DNA from: Neonectria sp. B-13
Lineage: Eukaryota; Ascomycota; Sordariomycetes; Hypocreales; Nectriaceae
Length of the DNA: 64,000 nucleotides
NCBI GenBank assembly: GCA_002682825.1
Contig: NOKP01000037.1
Location: 1 to 64,000 of the forward strand
Direction: 5' to 3'
Shown here piece after piece: positions 61,901-64,000 of this stretch. The first letter of the stretch is position 1. Every line of letters starts with the position of its first letter. The notes beneath the pieces were generated by a model. The model saw only the letters and a program-made list of their open reading frames with translations. It was not told the origin of the DNA and did not search any database. The translations under genes and the position numbers were made by a program.

Positions 61901-62065
61901 CGACATGTTTGCTGCGGCACTAAAGACGTGGTTCAGGGCGGCCGTGTCGTCCGATTTTCCATCGCCTTTCGCCCCCCATGCTCGCACATCAACCATCGCA
62001 CAGCCGCCCAACTTGGCGTAACTTGGGCGTCGTCTTGTAAAGAAGTACTCTGTATTTCGTAGAGA
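58920..62065 (-). CDS. 5'-truncated GH55-like protein with LysM and WSC domains
   Basis: Three exons are legible: about 62065-61618, 61555-60452, 60391-58920 (introns 62 and 60 nt). From the first in-frame Met (61996) this is 984 aa. The N-terminal half is the parallel beta-helix of fungal GH55-like exo-1,3-glucanases (VRAWGAKGDGKSDDTAALN, PIGSRVVGQAWP-like VPVGSRVVGQ, LWDSHFRVGGAEGS). Then come three LysM-type modules (WCLSNVTYTAAKGDTCDSIA; TYVRTKDQDC; WHVVETGENCASI) and two Cys-rich WSC domains at the C-terminus (HGCYKPMKK..; IGCYTNANS..), so glucan/chitin binding is expected. No signal peptide or convincing start is present: similarity fades near 62065-62090, where unrelated sequence begins. 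In filamentous fungi a LysM gene often lies divergent to a subgroup C chitinase, which is what follows here. Confidence 0.85.
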
Positions 62066-62191
62066 CTTTGATGGTTCAGGCCTGGTTAATGATGCATCCC
62101 TTTGGGGGCTTCGATCTCCCCGCCGTTGACGAAGCGAGTCTCGCCCGAGGAATCGGTGACCCTCCCGAAGCCCCGGGACTCGATAGGGAGG
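62066..62191. other. Junction between two truncated divergent genes
   Basis: About 125 bp with no resemblance to either neighbour. On the minus strand one frame reads like coding sequence of something else (GRVTDSSGETRFVNGGEIEA, then a stop near 62086). It is GC-rich. It may be filler DNA captured at a deletion breakpoint. It is far too short to hold two promoters plus two signal-peptide exons. Confidence 0.5.
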
Positions 62192-64000
62192 ATGAACTCT
62201 GATACTAACCAAAGGACCTTCATCAAGTCGTTGATTTCGTTCATGAACACGTACCAATTCGACGGTGCTGACATTGACTGGAGATATCCAGGCGCCGCCG
62301 ACAGGGGCGGAAACTCTGATGACGTGCAGAACTTTGTCGACTTCGTTCGGGACCTGCAAACAGCATTGCTAAGCAACGGCTGGAATAATGGGCTTTCCGT
62401 CACCGTACCTGCCGTGTATTCGTATCTGCAGTACTTCGATCTCAAGAGCCTGGCAAGCCACGTGGACTGGTTCAATGTCATGGCGTTCGACCTTCACGGT
62501 AAGTCGTCTAAACTCAACCTGTACTCATCTGTCTAACTGGCATCATTAGGGCTGTGGAGTTCTCCTCATAGCTGGAAGAACAACTACGTGAACTCCCACA
62601 CCAATCTCACGGAGATAACAAACGCTATTGACTTAATTTGGAGAAGTAATGTGCCTTCATCCAAGGTCGTCATGGGCTTGACCTTTTACTCACGAACATT
62701 CACAGCATCCAGCTCTGAGTGTGTATCTAAGGGATGTCGCTTTGACTCGGCTGGAGATTTATGGCAATGCTCTTGTGAAGTTGGCGTCATCAGCAACGCT
62801 GAGATCAACAGTCTCATGACTCGGGTCAACGGCACGTCGACGCTGGACAGTGAAGCCGCAGTGAAGGTGTTTACGCACGGAGATCAGTGGATCGCTTACG
62901 ACGACGAAACGACTTTCAAGATGAAGGTTGATTTCGCCCGCAGCCAGTGCATGAGCGGCGTCATGGTATGGGCCGTCAGCCAGGATACCCGAAACGGCAC
63001 CTTCTCGAGAGCATCACAGGCTGCCGTTGGCAAAGCCAGCGATCAGGCCACGGAGAAGCCGTCGAACGGAACGGACCTTGCGGAGAGGAGTCTCGTCGAC
63101 GGCGTCATTGCGAGCCAGATTCCCCGTGATCAGTGTCGCTGGACGAACTGCGAGGAGGAATGCCCCTCGGGCTGGCAGCTCGTCCGGCGACGCGACCCTT
63201 TTAAGGAGACGCTGGTGCAGTGCATGTTTGACGACGCAGGCTGCAATGGAGAGGGTTCGCGCAAGTTCTGCTGCCCTCCGGGGCCGCAGCCGTGGTGCCA
63301 GTGGCTCTACCACAACGGTGGGAAATGCAACCCCGACTGCGAGGGCTCGGGCGTGCAGGTAGCCTCCAACAACGCAGCTTGTAACAACGGGCGAAGCCAG
63401 CTAGCCTGCTGCTCAACACACGAGACCAACGACGAATCTTCGGATGTCGTGGACGCCATGAGCATCTGGGATAAGTGCAGGTGGCACGGACAAGAGCCGG
63501 ACTGCGCCGTCACGGGCACGGATGAGGAGGCATGTGCTTCCGAGGACGACGACCGAATCCACCCTCTCATAGCAGCCTATCAAGGGAGTGGATCCACGGA
63601 GTGCTGGTTGAAGACGGGCTTCTGGTTCTGGAACTGGAAGCGGTCTCCTCAGGCCTATTGCTGCGACATTCCCACCCAATTCAGCTCTTGGGAGGATTGC
63701 TTCTGGAACGGCATGGGTGCCGACGACGGCCATCGCGAAGCAAGCTGTCCATCAGGCTTCTCTAAGGTAGCCTTGGACGACAATTCGTACCATTGCAAGT
63801 CTGGAAGCCGTATTTACTGTTGTCGGCCAAGGCTCACCACGAGTGCCCGCAGCGATGAGGAGGCTGACGAGTACCTCAGGAAGATCATGGCGGAATGGAT
63901 CCAGGCGCCCGTCTGCCCGGCTACAGAGGATTCAGACTCCTGGACGCAACAGTTCGAAGGGACAGACTCGTTTCATTTCCAGAGATCCGGAGCAGCCTTC
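62192..64000 (+). CDS. 5'-truncated GH18 chitinase-like protein with Cys-rich C-terminus (runs off window)
   Basis: Two exons are visible (62192-62498, 62550 to beyond the window end; 51-nt intron), still open at 64000. Similarity to subgroup C fungal chitinases begins at about 62192 (NQRTFIKSLISFMNTY) in the middle of the GH18 barrel; the signal peptide, LysM/chitin-binding modules and first barrel strands expected upstream are absent. Barrel marks present: FDGADIDWRYPGA, VMAFDLHG (completed by the splice), VVMGLTFYSRTF, GVMVWAVSQD. The motif DxxDxDxE has Arg (AGA, 62282-62284) in place of the catalytic Glu. After the barrel comes a Cys-rich region with repeated CR/QWxxxx..CC patterns. A working hydrolase is unlikely. 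Confidence 0.82.

Overview
The window comes from a filamentous ascomycete (Pezizomycotina, most likely a Sordariomycete). The evidence is the gene set (GH2 glycosidase, PTH11-type receptor, PigL_N/ankyrin protein, HET protein, Zn2Cys6 factor, LysM/WSC proteins), many short introns of 45-85 nt with GT..AG ends and CTRAY-type branch sites, and loosely packed genes separated by 0.5-3.4 kb of lower-GC DNA. Species cannot be named from sequence alone. Splice models were worked out by hand from phase, splice sites and family motifs; all summed coding lengths are divisible by three.

Layout. 1-11.9 kb: EutQ-like cupin, secreted GH2 glycosidase, GPI-type mucin-like wall protein, and a divergently transcribed single-pass wall/membrane protein. 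11.9-23 kb: dynamin-like GTPase, then a divergent pair of alpha-glucoside-type MFS transporter and DUF1593 nucleoside-hydrolase-like protein sharing a 1.1-kb promoter region that carries CreA-type sites and a 31-bp tandem duplication, then a GNAT acetyltransferase. 23-33 kb: gene-poor, with a 5' tRNA-Arg-like half, a secreted CAP/PR-1 protein, a doubtful low-GC ORF and an eight-exon PTH11/rhodopsin-type membrane protein. 33-43 kb: secreted type-B carboxylesterase, a disordered basic protein with a beta-like C-terminus, a 1106-aa PigL_N/ankyrin protein and a CIA30-domain protein. 43-49 kb: gene-poor, with a decayed pseudogene carrying five in-frame TGA codons, then an arrestin-like protein. 49-59 kb: Zn2Cys6 regulator, FAD monooxygenase, HET-domain protein and class III Old Yellow Enzyme. 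59-64 kb: a divergent LysM/WSC/GH55-like gene and a chitinase-like GH18 gene.

The most striking feature is the last pair. Both genes lack their 5' ends (signal peptide and N-terminal domains) and face each other across about 125 bp of unrelated sequence, as if one deletion had removed a shared promoter and both gene starts. The GH18 gene also has Arg where the catalytic Glu of the DxxDxDxE motif should be. Other points of interest are the carbohydrate-linked divergent pair, the TGA-riddled pseudogene, an inverted-repeat element near 49.4-49.6 kb, and a redox/regulator neighbourhood at 50-59 kb that lacks any backbone biosynthetic enzyme.
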